Origin: Vreelandella sedimenti
GTDB taxonomy: Bacteria; Pseudomonadota; Gammaproteobacteria; Pseudomonadales; Halomonadaceae
Length of the DNA stretch: 64,000 nt
NCBI RefSeq assembly: GCF_013416325.1
Contig: NZ_JACCGK010000005.1
Location: forward strand, 62,001 to 126,000
Reading direction: 5' to 3'
Within the stretch, counting starts at the first letter, position 1. Each line of letters opens with the position of its first letter. The notes beneath the pieces were generated by a model. It was not told the origin of the DNA, ran no database searches, and saw only the letters and a list, made by a program, of their open reading frames with translations. A program made the translations under genes and the position numbers. Shown piece by piece: positions 25,352-34,484 of this stretch.

Positions 25352-26827
25352 TCACGCTTGGCGTGTGGTTCTTGCTGCCACTACGCCGGGCAAGAGCATC
25401 AAGCCTGCTAGTAGCCAAACTGGCCAGCTACCCAAGCGGGTGAAAGGTGTTAGTCCCTCCATGGCGTAAAACTCACCGGTGAGCGTAGTTGTCTCAAACT
25501 GCGGCGCGCGTTCAACAATGCGCCCATTGGAATCGATAATAGCGGTAATGCCATTGCTGGTGGCGCGGACCACATAGCGTCCATTCTCTAGGGCGCGTAG
25601 GCGTGCCATCTGCAGATGCTGGTGGGGGCCAATTGAGGCGCCAAACCAGGTGTCGTTAGATACCGTCATGATCACACCGCTGTCTTGGGCACGGCGGGCC
25701 ACTAGTTGCGGGTAAATAATCTCATAGCAGATCGCATTGCCAATATTAATCCCGGCGGCCTGCATCGGTGTTTGCTCATGCTCACCTTTGGTAAAGGTCG
25801 ACATGGGGAGGTCAAAAAAATCGATCGCCCCGCGGAGTACGCTCTCCAGCGGCAGGTACTCACCAAAAGGCACCAGGTGCTCTTTCTGGTAGCTGCCCTC
25901 TACGTCGCCGACGCCAATCACGCTATTGAAGTAGCGCTCCTGCTCGTCGCGCTGAACGATGCCGGTGAGCAGGGCGACGTCGGGCGGTAGGTTCGCTTGC
26001 ACCCGCTCCAGCACCGGCCGGGCCTGGGTCTCCATCATCGGCAGGGCGGTTTCTGGCCAGATGATCAGGTCAACCTCATCGGCGACTTCGCGGGTGAGTT
26101 CGCTATAGGTATTCGCCGCCGTGCGCTGCCCTTCGGGCGTCCACTTCAACAGCTGCGGTAGATTACCCTGTAGCAGTGCCACGCGCGTAGGCTCGGCGGC
26201 TGGGGTAGTCCACTGCTGGGGGAGTGCCAAGGGAATCAGCCAAATGGCCGCCAGTGGGGCAAGCGACCACCACTGACGGCGCAACAGTAGCTCAGCGCCA
26301 AGTGCACCGCTCAGTGCGACTAGCAGCGAGAGCAGGTATACGCCGCCAACGGGCGCCCAGGCAGCCATCGGCGAGTCGACGTAGCCAGAGCCCAGCAGTA
26401 GCCAGGGAAAGCCGGTAAACAGGTAGGTGCGCAGCACCTCGCCCAGCACCCAGGCGCCGGCAAAGCTGACAAACGCGAACCGGGCGGAGGTAAAGCGCCG
26501 GTAGAGCCAGAAAGTGCCGGCAAAAAACAGTGCCAGAATCGTCACGAACAGCGCGGTCAGGAAAACGGCTAGCGGTACACCGGTGTAGCCATAGTCGTGG
26601 ATAGAGACATACACCCAGGAGGTACCGCTGGCGAACAGTGCCACACCGTATAACCAGCCCTTCAGAGCCGCCTGGGCGGGGGTTAAAGTGTGCAGGCCCA
26701 CATAGAGTAAGCCAATTGCCACCGGGCCCAGCCACCAAAGCTCAAAAGGGGAAGCCGTTAGGGTGGTGAAACCGCCCGCCACCAGGGCGGCAAGCAGCTG
26801 TAACAAAAACGCGGGGGGTAAACCCAT
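25352..26827 (-). CDS. lnt: Apolipoprotein N-acyltransferase
   Basis: The 491-residue inner-membrane enzyme has several N-terminal membrane helices and a periplasmic nitrilase-type domain from about 220. The catalytic triad is visible: Glu in WPETALP, Lys in YQKEHLVPFGEYLP and Cys in NAICYEI. A last membrane segment ends the protein. It transfers an acyl chain from phospholipid to the N-terminal Cys of lipoproteins, the final step of their maturation. It is the last gene of the miaB-phoH-like-ybeY-corC-lnt block. Confidence 0.96.
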   Translation of the reverse strand: MGLPPAFLLQLLAALVAGGFTTLTASPFELWWLGPVAIGLLYVGLHTLTPAQAALKGWLYGVALFASGTSWVYVSIHDYGYTGVPLAVFLTALFVTILALFFAGTFWLYRRFTSARFAFVSFAGAWVLGEVLRTYLFTGFPWLLLGSGYVDSPMAAWAPVGGVYLLSLLVALSGALGAELLLRRQWWSLAPLAAIWLIPLALPQQWTTPAAEPTRVALLQGNLPQLLKWTPEGQRTAANTYSELTREVADEVDLIIWPETALPMMETQARPVLERVQANLPPDVALLTGIVQRDEQERYFNSVIGVGDVEGSYQKEHLVPFGEYLPLESVLRGAIDFFDLPMSTFTKGEHEQTPMQAAGINIGNAICYEIIYPQLVARRAQDSGVIMTVSNDTWFGASIGPHQHLQMARLRALENGRYVVRATSNGITAIIDSNGRIVERAPQFETTTLTGEFYAMEGLTPFTRLGSWPVWLLAGLMLLPGVVAARTTRQA

Positions 26828-26890
26828 AGCGATAACCTATCTACGGTAATGTGCGAGGGAGTGGATAGAAAGCAGCGTGACAACAAGCGC

Positions 26891-27790
26891 CTAGGCTGGC
26901 TTGTTCTCCTGGTCATCATCCTCTTCGTCATCGCGGCGAGTGTCGCGATAGGCTTCGAGTAGACGGATGCGTCGGGTATCTGCATTGAGAATCACAAACC
27001 GCCAGCCGCCCAGAATGGTGTGTTCACCGCGTCGAGGTAGATGACCAAACTGCTGCATTACCAGGCCACCAACGGTATCGAACTCATCGTCAGAGAACTC
27101 GGTGTCAAAGCGTTCGTTGAAGTCTTCGATGGGGGTCAGTGCGCGAATGGCGTAGCGGCCATTCTCTATTTCGCGGATATCGTCCTCTTCATCGGTATCG
27201 TGCTCATCTTCGATGTCGCCGACGATCTGCTCAAGAATGTCTTCGATAGTGATAATGCCCGCCGTGCCGCCGTATTCATCCACCACCACTGCCATGTGAT
27301 TGTGAGTATCCCGAAACTCTTTGAGTAGGCTGTTTAGACGTTTTGATTCAGGGATAAACATCGCGGGGCGCAAAATGTCGTCTAACTTGAACGCATCACG
27401 CTGGGCCTGGGTCTGGGAGAGCAGGGGGAGTAAATCTTTTACCAGCAGGATGCCTTTTACATCATCCAGGTTTTCACCAATCACCGGGTAGCGGGAGTGA
27501 CCGGTTTCCTGAATCAGCGGTAGGTAGCCGTCGCTGGTTTGATCCAGCGCAATGGCTGAGACCTGGGAGCGGGGTATCAACACTTCACGAACCTGCTGAT
27601 CGCTGATCTCAAGGGCGCCTTCGATGATCATAATGGCGTCTTGATCCAGCTTTAATTTCCCAGCGGTATGGCGTAAAAACGTCATCAGCTCATCGCGTGA
27701 GCTGGGTTCGTCATTGTCTCCGGAAAGGGCGCCAAAGAGTTTCTCGAGCCAGGATTTTTGATTGGGGTTGCTCGATCGGTCTTCGCTCAT
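26891..27790 (-). CDS. corC: CBS-domain HlyC/CorC family protein
   Basis: The 299-residue cytoplasmic protein has two CBS domains (about 65-190), with the segments EVLIPRSQVSAI and VVVDEYGGTAGIITIEDILEQIVGDI, and a C-terminal CorC_HlyC domain ending in an acidic tail. The lack of an N-terminal membrane domain fits CorC/YbeX. It is linked to Mg2+/Co2+ efflux and ribosome-related phenotypes in E. coli. Its place between lnt and ybeY is the conserved order. Confidence 0.93.
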   Translation of the reverse strand: MSEDRSSNPNQKSWLEKLFGALSGDNDEPSSRDELMTFLRHTAGKLKLDQDAIMIIEGALEISDQQVREVLIPRSQVSAIALDQTSDGYLPLIQETGHSRYPVIGENLDDVKGILLVKDLLPLLSQTQAQRDAFKLDDILRPAMFIPESKRLNSLLKEFRDTHNHMAVVVDEYGGTAGIITIEDILEQIVGDIEDEHDTDEEDDIREIENGRYAIRALTPIEDFNERFDTEFSDDEFDTVGGLVMQQFGHLPRRGEHTILGGWRFVILNADTRRIRLLEAYRDTRRDDEEDDDQENKPA

Positions 27791-27956
27791 GCGTCAATTC
27801 TCTCGTTTGCGGGCAGACAGTTGCTATCTCGTTGACGACATCGTTATATAAACCATGTCGTCAGGTAGCTGTTTTATCACTGAAACGGGGGATAGTACCA
27901 GATTAGTTGTTACGTGATTTAACGCGCCCACCGTTAAATAATAAAGAGGTAAGGGG

Positions 27957-28469
27957 CTAAGCGTTTTCCCTATTGGGTGGGAGGCTGTCAGCATACGGAT
28001 CAGGAATGCTTAGCTCGGCTAACAGCTCGCGCTCAAACTGCTCCATTTCCTCGGCCTCGTGATCATCAATATGATCGTAGCCCATTAAATGCAGGATGCC
28101 ATGCACGACCATATGGGCGTAGTGGTGCTCGATCGGCTTGTTTTGCTCGTTGGCTTCTTTGGCCACCACGGCATGGCAAATCACCAGATCGCCGAGTAAC
28201 GGCAAATCCACGCCCGGCGGGCTCTCAAAAGGGAATGACAGCACGTTAGTGGTTTTGTCTTTGCCGCGGTAATCACGGTTGAGCGTTTGGCTTTCAAGCT
28301 CATTCACAAAGCGAATAGTCACTTCAAGACGCTGGTCGTCAGGGTGGTGGGCAAACACACAGCCCACCCACTGGGTGAGCTGTGTCAGATCGGGTAGAAG
28401 CGGTTCATCAATCGCCGCCTGGCGATCAACAATGACCTGCGTGGCCTGGTTCATAGGGGCATCGTTCAT
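27957..28469 (-). CDS. ybeY: Endoribonuclease YbeY (rRNA maturation factor)
   Basis: The 170-residue protein has the zinc motif HGxLHLxGYDH in MVVHGILHLMGYDHIDDHEA near residues 125-140. The RFVNELESQTLN and RGKDKTTNVLSFPF segments are typical. YbeY processes 16S rRNA 3' ends and takes part in ribosome quality control. It sits between corC and the PhoH-like gene, 38 bp from the latter. The start at 28469 gives a normal length; an ATG five codons later is also possible. Confidence 0.95.
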   Translation of the reverse strand: MNDAPMNQATQVIVDRQAAIDEPLLPDLTQLTQWVGCVFAHHPDDQRLEVTIRFVNELESQTLNRDYRGKDKTTNVLSFPFESPPGVDLPLLGDLVICHAVVAKEANEQNKPIEHHYAHMVVHGILHLMGYDHIDDHEAEEMEQFERELLAELSIPDPYADSLPPNRENA

Positions 28470-28507
28470 AAAGACCTACTCATAAAGACATGCTCATAAA
28501 GACATGC

Positions 28508-29587
28508 TCATCGCGAACTATCCCATGCGTCTTCGCGTGCCTGCATACGTGCGTCACGCTCTTGCTGGCGTGCCTCGCGGCGGGCGCGCTCTTCCACTTC
28601 CTGCTGGGATTCGAACATATCGTAGGCTTCGATAATGCGCTGTACCAGCGGATGGCGTACCACATCCTTGGCGGCAAAGTGGGTGACACCGATGCCTTGC
28701 GTGTCTTTCAACACGTCGAGCACCTGAATCAGTCCCGAACGCTGTCCTTTGGGTAGATCGACCTGGGTCACGTCGCCGGTAATCACTGCGGTGGAGCCAA
28801 AGCCAATCCGGGTCAGGAACATTTTCATCTGCTCCGGGGTAGTGTTTTGGCTCTCATCCAGAATGATGTAGGAGTTATTGAGCGTACGGCCACGCATATA
28901 GGCCAGCGGAGCAATCTCAATCACCTGACGCTCAATCAGTTTTGCCACCTGCTCGAAGCCAATCATTTCATAAAGGGCATCGTAAAGAGGCCGCAGGTAG
29001 GGATCGATTTTCTGAGCCAGGTCGCCAGGCAAGAAGCCAAGTTTTTCACCCGCTTCCACCGCCGGACGTACGAGCAGGATGCGGCGTACTTCCTGTTGGT
29101 TGAGTGCCTCAACTGCGGCGGCAACAGCGAGGTAGGTTTTACCGGTACCCGCAGGGCCAATACCGAAATTGATATCGTGTTCGCGGATACTTGAAACGTA
29201 GCGCTGCTGGTTGAGCCCGCGCGGTTTGATCATGGTGCGCGGGGTTCGCATGATCACTTCATCGCTGCTGCCGGTGCCGTCAACTTCCTCTTCCAGCGCT
29301 TCAAGCCCGGACTCTTGTAGGAACAGGTGCACAGTGTCGGCGTCAAGTTCGCTCGCCGCTGTTTCGCGATAGAGGTGTTCCAACACGTTCGCCGCTGCCT
29401 TAATGCGGTTGGCTGGGCCCGCCAGTTGGAACACATTGCCCCGGTTGCGCAGCGTCACATCTAGGCGGCTTTCAATCAGCTTCAAATGCTCGTCCTGCTG
29501 GCCGCAAAGGCTAGCAAGGCGCTGCGGATCATTGGGTTCAAGGCTTAAGGTGATGATGCGATTGGCCTGAGGTGTTGGCTGGCTCAA
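28508..29587 (-). CDS. ybeZ: PhoH-like ATPase
   Basis: The 359-residue protein has an N-terminal KH-like region and a PhoH ATPase domain. Walker A is GPAGTGKT and Walker B is YIILDESQNTT, with GDVTQVDLPKG downstream. It is a nucleoside-triphosphate-dependent, probably RNA-linked enzyme that partners YbeY. The C-terminal tail (EEVEERARREARQQERDARMQ) is highly charged and helical. The position next to ybeY is conserved. Confidence 0.94.
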   Translation of the reverse strand: MSQPTPQANRIITLSLEPNDPQRLASLCGQQDEHLKLIESRLDVTLRNRGNVFQLAGPANRIKAAANVLEHLYRETAASELDADTVHLFLQESGLEALEEEVDGTGSSDEVIMRTPRTMIKPRGLNQQRYVSSIREHDINFGIGPAGTGKTYLAVAAAVEALNQQEVRRILLVRPAVEAGEKLGFLPGDLAQKIDPYLRPLYDALYEMIGFEQVAKLIERQVIEIAPLAYMRGRTLNNSYIILDESQNTTPEQMKMFLTRIGFGSTAVITGDVTQVDLPKGQRSGLIQVLDVLKDTQGIGVTHFAAKDVVRHPLVQRIIEAYDMFESQQEVEERARREARQQERDARMQAREDAWDSSR

Positions 29588-29684
29588 GAGTGGGGAACCC
29601 CTCGTTAGTGTGTGTATCGTTCAGCTTACTGCCCCACCAGAAGCGGGGCAATGATCTGTGATAAGTGAAAGTACATCACGGTAC

Positions 29685-29828
29685 CAAGAGCAGGTTTCCG
29701 CGAGGACGCTGTGAACCCGTCCTTGGGCGCTACTTTTGCCATCTGACCGCCATGGATGGCGGAAATGCCGGAATTGTTGGGAGCCTTTTCCGGCCTTGGC
29801 AAAAGACCCTCGCTTCAACCTGCCCTTG
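29685..29828. repeat. Branched palindromic intergenic element
   Basis: Paired arms from the outside in: CAAG/CTTG (29685/29825), CAGGTT/AACCTG (29691/29817), GCGAGG/CCTCGC (29700/29808). Inside are GGACG/CGTCC (29704/29718), CTTTTGCC/GGCAAAAG (29733/29798), CCGCCAT/ATGGCGG (29747-29762) and GCCGGAA/TTCCGGC (29767/29788). The whole fills most of the 268-bp gap between the PhoH-like gene and miaB and would fold as a multi-branched RNA or cruciform. It resembles an intergenic repeat family, but only one copy was noticed in this window. Confidence 0.75.
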
Positions 29829-29855
29829 CACTCGTTATCGGACATTTATAAATGA

Positions 29856-31199
29856 TCAATAGCGCTCGGGTGAGGCAAGCTCACCGCGTAGCGAATTGGG
29901 AAATGCCTCGGTGATCTCTACATCGACAAAGTAGCCGATTAGTTCGGTGGGGTTGGCAGCGCGGAAGTTAACCACCCGGTTATTCTCGGTACGCCCTGAG
30001 AGCTGGCCGGGGTCACGCGGCGAAAAGCCGTTAACCAGTACACGCTGTGTGCTGCCGACCATGCGGCGGCTAATTTGCGCGGTTTGCTGAATGATCCGCT
30101 CCTGCAGAATCGCCAGACGCTGCTTTTTGACACTCTCCGGTGTTTCATCCGGCAGGCCAGAAGCAGGTGTGCCGGGGCGTGCGGAGTAAACGAAGCTGAA
30201 CGAGTGATCGAAGCCGATTTGATGAATTAAATTCATCGTCGCTTCAAAATCTTCTTCTGTTTCGCCGGGGAAGCCGATGATGAAGTCGGAAGAGAAACTG
30301 ATGTCCGGGCGATTGGCGCGGATACGCTCCATCTTTTCGATGTATTCAGCCGCCGTATGCCCGCGCTTCATGGCGGTAAGAATACGGTCTGAACCCGACT
30401 GTACCGGTAGGTGAAGGTGGCTCACCAGCTCAGGAATATCGGCATAGGCGTCGACTAGGCTGTCGGTAAACTCCACCGGGTGTGAGGTGGTAAAGCGGAT
30501 GCGGTCAATGCCCTCTACCGCCGCCACACAGGAAATCAATTCGGCCAGGTCGATTTCATCGCCAAGCTGGTTTTCACCGCGGTAGGCATTGACGTTCTGG
30601 CCCAACAGGTTGATCTCGCGCACGCCCTGGTCGGAAAGGTGAATGACTTCATCCATCACCGCCTCAAAGGGGCGCGAGACCTCTTCGCCGCGGGTGTAAG
30701 GCACCACGCAGAAGGTGCAGTACTTTGAGCAGCCTTCCATGATCGACACAAACGCCGTTGCGCCATCAGAAGAGGGCTTGGGCAGGTGGTCGAATTTCTC
30801 GATCTCGGGAAAGGTGACATCCACGGCGGCAATCTGATTATTGCTGCGGGCATCCAACATTGAGGGTACGCGGTGCAGGGTTTGCGGCCCGAACACCATG
30901 TCCACGTGGGGCGCGCGCTTGCGAATCGCTTCGCCTTCCTGGCTTGCCACGCAGCCGCCCACGCCAATCACCAGGTTGGGATTAGCGTCTTTAAGTTTTT
31001 TCCAGCGTCCCAGCTGATGAAAAACTTTTTCCTGCGCTTTTTCGCGAATTGAGCAGGTGTTTAGCAGAATGACATCGGCTTCACGCTCATTATCAGTGAG
31101 TTCGAGCTGGTGAGATTCGCCGAGTAGATCCGCCATGCGGGAGGAGTCGTACTCGTTCATTTGGCAGCCGTGCGTTTTGATGAAGAGCTTCTTCGCCAT
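29856..31199 (-). CDS. miaB: tRNA-2-methylthio-N6-dimethylallyladenosine synthase
   Basis: The 447-residue radical-SAM methylthiotransferase has an N-terminal domain with three cluster cysteines ([27 protein letters not shown]), the radical-SAM cluster CSKYCTFC and a C-terminal TRAM domain. It adds a methylthio group to i6A37 of tRNAs reading U-starting codons. It heads the conserved block with the PhoH-like gene and ybeY. Confidence 0.97.
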   Translation of the reverse strand: MAKKLFIKTHGCQMNEYDSSRMADLLGESHQLELTDNEREADVILLNTCSIREKAQEKVFHQLGRWKKLKDANPNLVIGVGGCVASQEGEAIRKRAPHVDMVFGPQTLHRVPSMLDARSNNQIAAVDVTFPEIEKFDHLPKPSSDGATAFVSIMEGCSKYCTFCVVPYTRGEEVSRPFEAVMDEVIHLSDQGVREINLLGQNVNAYRGENQLGDEIDLAELISCVAAVEGIDRIRFTTSHPVEFTDSLVDAYADIPELVSHLHLPVQSGSDRILTAMKRGHTAAEYIEKMERIRANRPDISFSSDFIIGFPGETEEDFEATMNLIHQIGFDHSFSFVYSARPGTPASGLPDETPESVKKQRLAILQERIIQQTAQISRRMVGSTQRVLVNGFSPRDPGQLSGRTENNRVVNFRAANPTELIGYFVDVEITEAFPNSLRGELASPERY

Positions 31200-31348
31200 C
31201 GGTACCTGTCATCTATGAGTCGTCGGGGGACGAGGATGAATGGAGTGTTGTCGTGCGGTCGGCAATGATGTGTCCAAACCGCTATCGTTAGTTGGCGCAT
31301 TATACGGATACAAGAAACCAGCGGCTAGCGTTCATCCATAATCGATAC

Positions 31349-31376
31349 TTGACCCTCACGATTCTATGGGTATACT
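31349..31376 (+). promoter_or_regulatory. Sigma-70-type promoter of the tRNA-Asn pair
   Basis: TTGACC (31349-31354), a 16-bp spacer and TATACT (31371-31376) stand about 20 bp before the first tRNA. Both boxes match the consensus at five of six positions. Confidence 0.75.
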
Positions 31377-31396
31377 ACGCACCGTGTTTGAGCAGT

Positions 31397-31472
31397 TCCT
31401 CGATAGCTCAGTTGGTAGAGCAAATGACTGTTAATCATTGGGTCGCAGGTTCGAGTCCTGCTCGAGGAGCCA
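31397..31472 (+). tRNA. tRNA-Asn (GTT), first copy
   Basis: A 76-nt cloverleaf with acceptor TCCTCGA/TCGAGGA, D-arm AGCTCAGTTGGTAGAGC, anticodon loop CTGTTAA (anticodon GTT), T-arm GGTTCGAGTCC and encoded CCA. It is followed 74 bp later by an identical copy. Confidence 0.98.
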
Positions 31473-31546
31473 ATCACTTGTTGATGTTCATGGACAAGTT
31501 GGCTTCGCTTTAAACACTATAGCGTTTGAAAGATAGCTTATGATGT

Positions 31547-31622
31547 TCCTCGATAGCTCAGTTGGTAGAGCAAATGACTGTTAATCATTGGGTCGCAGGT
31601 TCGAGTCCTGCTCGAGGAGCCA
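31547..31622 (+). tRNA. tRNA-Asn (GTT), second copy
   Basis: Identical over all 76 nt to the copy at 31397, with anticodon GTT and encoded CCA. No separate promoter is evident in the 74-bp spacer, so the two are probably one transcript. Confidence 0.98.
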
Positions 31623-31786
31623 ATTAATACCCCCTGTTAGTTTAAGTCTCACTGTTTCTTTAATCACCCGCTGCTTAAGGGCATCTGGGTGTTTTTCTGT
31701 ACCTGAATGTCGAGCATTCGCACGGTGCTTACCGCTAACGGTTCTTGTGGCGTAAACTGCACATAATCATTCAGTTTGGGAAGTTT

Positions 31787-32152
31787 ATGGTGGGCAACGT
31801 CAATGCGCCCCAGGCGCTACAAGTATTTAAATGTTTAAGCGATGAGACGCGTTTGATGCTGGTACTGCTGGTGGCTCAAGAGCAGGAGCTTTGCGTGTGC
31901 GAAATGACTCATGCGCTGCAGGAGTCCCAACCTAAAGTATCGCGCCACTTGGCTCAGCTGCGTCAATGTGGGTTGCTGAGTGACCAGCGTGAGGGTCAGT
32001 GGGTCTATTACCGGCTTGCCCCCCAGTTACCTGCCTGGACTCATGAGGTTATTCGCGCGGGTAGCCAGGGCAGTGCCGCCCAGTTAGCGGCGTTGACTCG
32101 GCGCTTAACCAAAATGGGGGATCGGCCAGCGCGCCTGGCGGCGCTATGTTGA
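31787..32152 (+). CDS. ArsR family metalloregulator
   Basis: From ATG 31787 the protein has 121 residues, with a winged helix and the classic metal site ELCVCEM (C36, C38). That site is the arsenite-sensing pattern of ArsR (ELCVCDL type). The recognition helix SQPKVSRHLAQLRQCGLL follows. It would repress its target until As(III) or Sb(III) binds. No arsB, arsC or acr3 gene is nearby, so it is an orphan here. A lone Cys ends the protein (LAALC). An upstream start at 31745 would add 14 residues. Confidence 0.9.
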   Translation: MVGNVNAPQALQVFKCLSDETRLMLVLLVAQEQELCVCEMTHALQESQPKVSRHLAQLRQCGLLSDQREGQWVYYRLAPQLPAWTHEVIRAGSQGSAAQLAALTRRLTKMGDRPARLAALC

Positions 32153-32180
32153 AACCAGGGTTAAGGCCAATTAAAGCCAG

Positions 32181-32208
32181 AACGCCGCCCCTCTAAGGGG
32201 CGGCGTTT
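32181..32208. terminator. Terminator between arsR-like and prc
   Basis: AACGCCGCCCC (32181-32191) pairs with GGGGCGGCGTT (32197-32207), followed by TTGCTTCTTT. It serves the ArsR gene and could act on prc from the other strand. Confidence 0.85.
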
Positions 32209-32228
32209 GCTTCTTTAACTCGGCTTGC

Positions 32229-34346
32229 TTAGCGCTTTGCGGCTAGTCGCTGAGTGTCTTGCAGATGGGCGTAGTCGAGCAGGATTTCAGCCGATTCGAG
32301 CACATAGGCGCGGTCAACGGCCAGTGCGTCATCTTCGCCGCTTTCCCCTTCGCTGTCTTGGGCTGCCTCTGCGTCCTCAATTCCGACGCCTTCGGTAGCA
32401 TCCGTCCGGGCATCCATCCACTCATCCAGTTCTTCAAGGCCCAGTGCTCGGCGGCGTTGGTTTTCCAGCGAAAGCTGCTCGGCTTCCTGAGCTTCCATTT
32501 CACGCTTACGCTGCTCGCGATTTAAGCTCACGCTGGTGTGCTGCTCGCGTAGCTGGCGGGCCAGCGTGGACTGGCGCTCTAAATAGCGAAAGTTGGCGTT
32601 GTCCTGGGCACGTGCGTCGTGCTGGGCTATCAGCTTGTCCAGCATGGTTTCAGGTTCTCCATAGCGGCGATACTGGACGTTCTGAACGGTGTCCCAGGCC
32701 AGGGCATTATCCAGGCTGCTCTCACCAATACGCTCGGGGTCAATCAGGCTGGGGAAGTCGATATCCGGCTCAACGCCGCGGTTCTGGGTGCTGTCGCCAG
32801 AAATGCGGTAGAACTTGGCGCGAGTCAGCTTGATCTGTCCATGACTCAGCTCGTTGAGTGTCTGCACGGTGCCCTTGCCAAACGTCGGCGTGCCCAATAC
32901 TAAACCGCGACCATAATCCTGAATCGCACCGGCAAAAATTTCAGAGGCAGAGGCGGAGAGGCGATTGACCAGCACCCCTAGCGGGCCGTCATAAAGTGTC
33001 CCTGCTTCGCTGTCGCCATACAGTTGAATACGCCCCTGGGCATCGCGCACCTGTACGGTGGGGCCGCGATCGATAAACAGGCCAATAAGCGAGTTGGCTT
33101 CCTGGAGCGCACCGCCGCCGTTGTTGCGCAGGTCAAGCACGATACCTTCCACGCCCTCTTCTTTAAGGCGTTCGACTTCTTTGGCTACGTCGCGGGTAGT
33201 GCTGCGATACTCCTCTTCACCCGCTTGCCAGGCGTCAAAATCGACGTAGAAAGTAGGAATGTTAATGACTCCTAGGCGGTGAGGTTCTCCATCACGCTCA
33301 ACTTCAATCACTTCGCCGTGGGCGGCTTGGTCTTCAAGGCTAACGGTGTCTCGGGTAATCTCAACGGTTTGCGAGCGGGTCATATCCACCGCTTGGGCAG
33401 GCACCACGTCCAAACGAACCACAGAGCCTTTAGGGCCACGAATCAGGTCCACTACGTTGTCCAGTCGCATGCCGACCACATTGACCATCTCACCCTCTTC
33501 CTGGCCTACGGCGATGATGCGATCCGCTGGCTCAAGTACACCGGCGCGCTCCGCTGGGCCGCCAGGCACAAGGCTGGAAACTTTGACATATTCACCATCG
33601 GACTGAAGTAAGGCGCCAATGCCCTCAAGGGAGAGGCTCATCTGAATATCGAAAGATTCACCCTGGCGGGGGGAGAGGTAGCCAGTATGTGGGTCGATAC
33701 TGCTAGTAACGGCTGCCATCAGTACGCCAAATACATCTTCAGATTCGGTTTGCTCCAGCCGCGTTAGTTGGCCTTCATAGCGCTGGCGCAGGTTGTCTTC
33801 AATCTGTTCGCTATCCTGATCGGTCAGAGCGAGCGTTAAAGCGTCGTTTTTAAGCCGCTTGCGCCATAGCTCGTCTAGCTCGCTTTGCCGGGATGCCCAG
33901 GGCGACTCTTCACGATCAATTTCTAAACGCTCGTTGCTCTCAAAATCGAAATCAAGGCCTTCGTCCAGCTTTGCCAGTAGCGACTCAAGGCGCGACCGTT
34001 GCCGATCACTAAAAGTGTTATAGAGATCGAACGCATCATCTATCTCTCCATTAAAAAGAGCTTCTGCCATGCCCGTCTCTAAGTGACGATAGGGCTCGAT
34101 ATCACTGCGCAGTAGGTAGGCGCGCTGGCCGTCCAGAATATCCAAATAGCGTTGGAAAGCATCCTGCGACCACGCTTCATCAAATGTAATGTCAGCATAA
34201 TGGCCGTAGCGGAGCGAGTCCGCAATTTCCACTGCCGCTTGGCGTTGTTCGTCGGTCGGCTCAAGTTGCGCCAAGGCGGCTGGGCTGGTAACAACCAGCA
34301 TGACAGCCAGGGCGACCGAACGCGAAAGCGTTGCAAACAAGCTCAT
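32229..34346 (-). CDS. prc: Carboxy-terminal processing protease (tail-specific protease)
   Basis: The 705-residue protein has an N-terminal signal peptide (VMLVVTSPAALAQ, cleavage near 26), a large N-terminal domain, a PDZ domain at about 240-325 and a C-terminal S41 peptidase domain. The Ser/Lys dyad is seen in RLSASASEIFAGAI and TPTFGKGTVQ. Prc degrades periplasmic proteins with nonpolar C-termini and trims penicillin-binding protein 3. The acidic C-terminus (DAEAAQDSEGESGEDD) is unusual but suits a halophilic-type proteome. It lies convergent with the ArsR gene. Confidence 0.95.
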   Translation of the reverse strand: MSLFATLSRSVALAVMLVVTSPAALAQLEPTDEQRQAAVEIADSLRYGHYADITFDEAWSQDAFQRYLDILDGQRAYLLRSDIEPYRHLETGMAEALFNGEIDDAFDLYNTFSDRQRSRLESLLAKLDEGLDFDFESNERLEIDREESPWASRQSELDELWRKRLKNDALTLALTDQDSEQIEDNLRQRYEGQLTRLEQTESEDVFGVLMAAVTSSIDPHTGYLSPRQGESFDIQMSLSLEGIGALLQSDGEYVKVSSLVPGGPAERAGVLEPADRIIAVGQEEGEMVNVVGMRLDNVVDLIRGPKGSVVRLDVVPAQAVDMTRSQTVEITRDTVSLEDQAAHGEVIEVERDGEPHRLGVINIPTFYVDFDAWQAGEEEYRSTTRDVAKEVERLKEEGVEGIVLDLRNNGGGALQEANSLIGLFIDRGPTVQVRDAQGRIQLYGDSEAGTLYDGPLGVLVNRLSASASEIFAGAIQDYGRGLVLGTPTFGKGTVQTLNELSHGQIKLTRAKFYRISGDSTQNRGVEPDIDFPSLIDPERIGESSLDNALAWDTVQNVQYRRYGEPETMLDKLIAQHDARAQDNANFRYLERQSTLARQLREQHTSVSLNREQRKREMEAQEAEQLSLENQRRRALGLEELDEWMDARTDATEGVGIEDAEAAQDSEGESGEDDALAVDRAYVLESAEILLDYAHLQDTQRLAAKR

Positions 34347-34484
34347 CAGTCAAGCTCTCCCGGATTTGTGTACACTCATTCTTCCCTAGACTCGCATATG
34401 ACCCATGAGTTGCGTAGGTCGAGGGAGTATTGTAGCAGGTCGCCTGCGCGATGAGACTCAATCATTACTGTTATGAGGATTTCC

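Noticed and set aside
31473..31546. Possible attachment site or small RNA between the two tRNA-Asn genes
   Set aside because: No integrase, no partial tRNA copy and no stable hairpin with T-run; duplication explains it.
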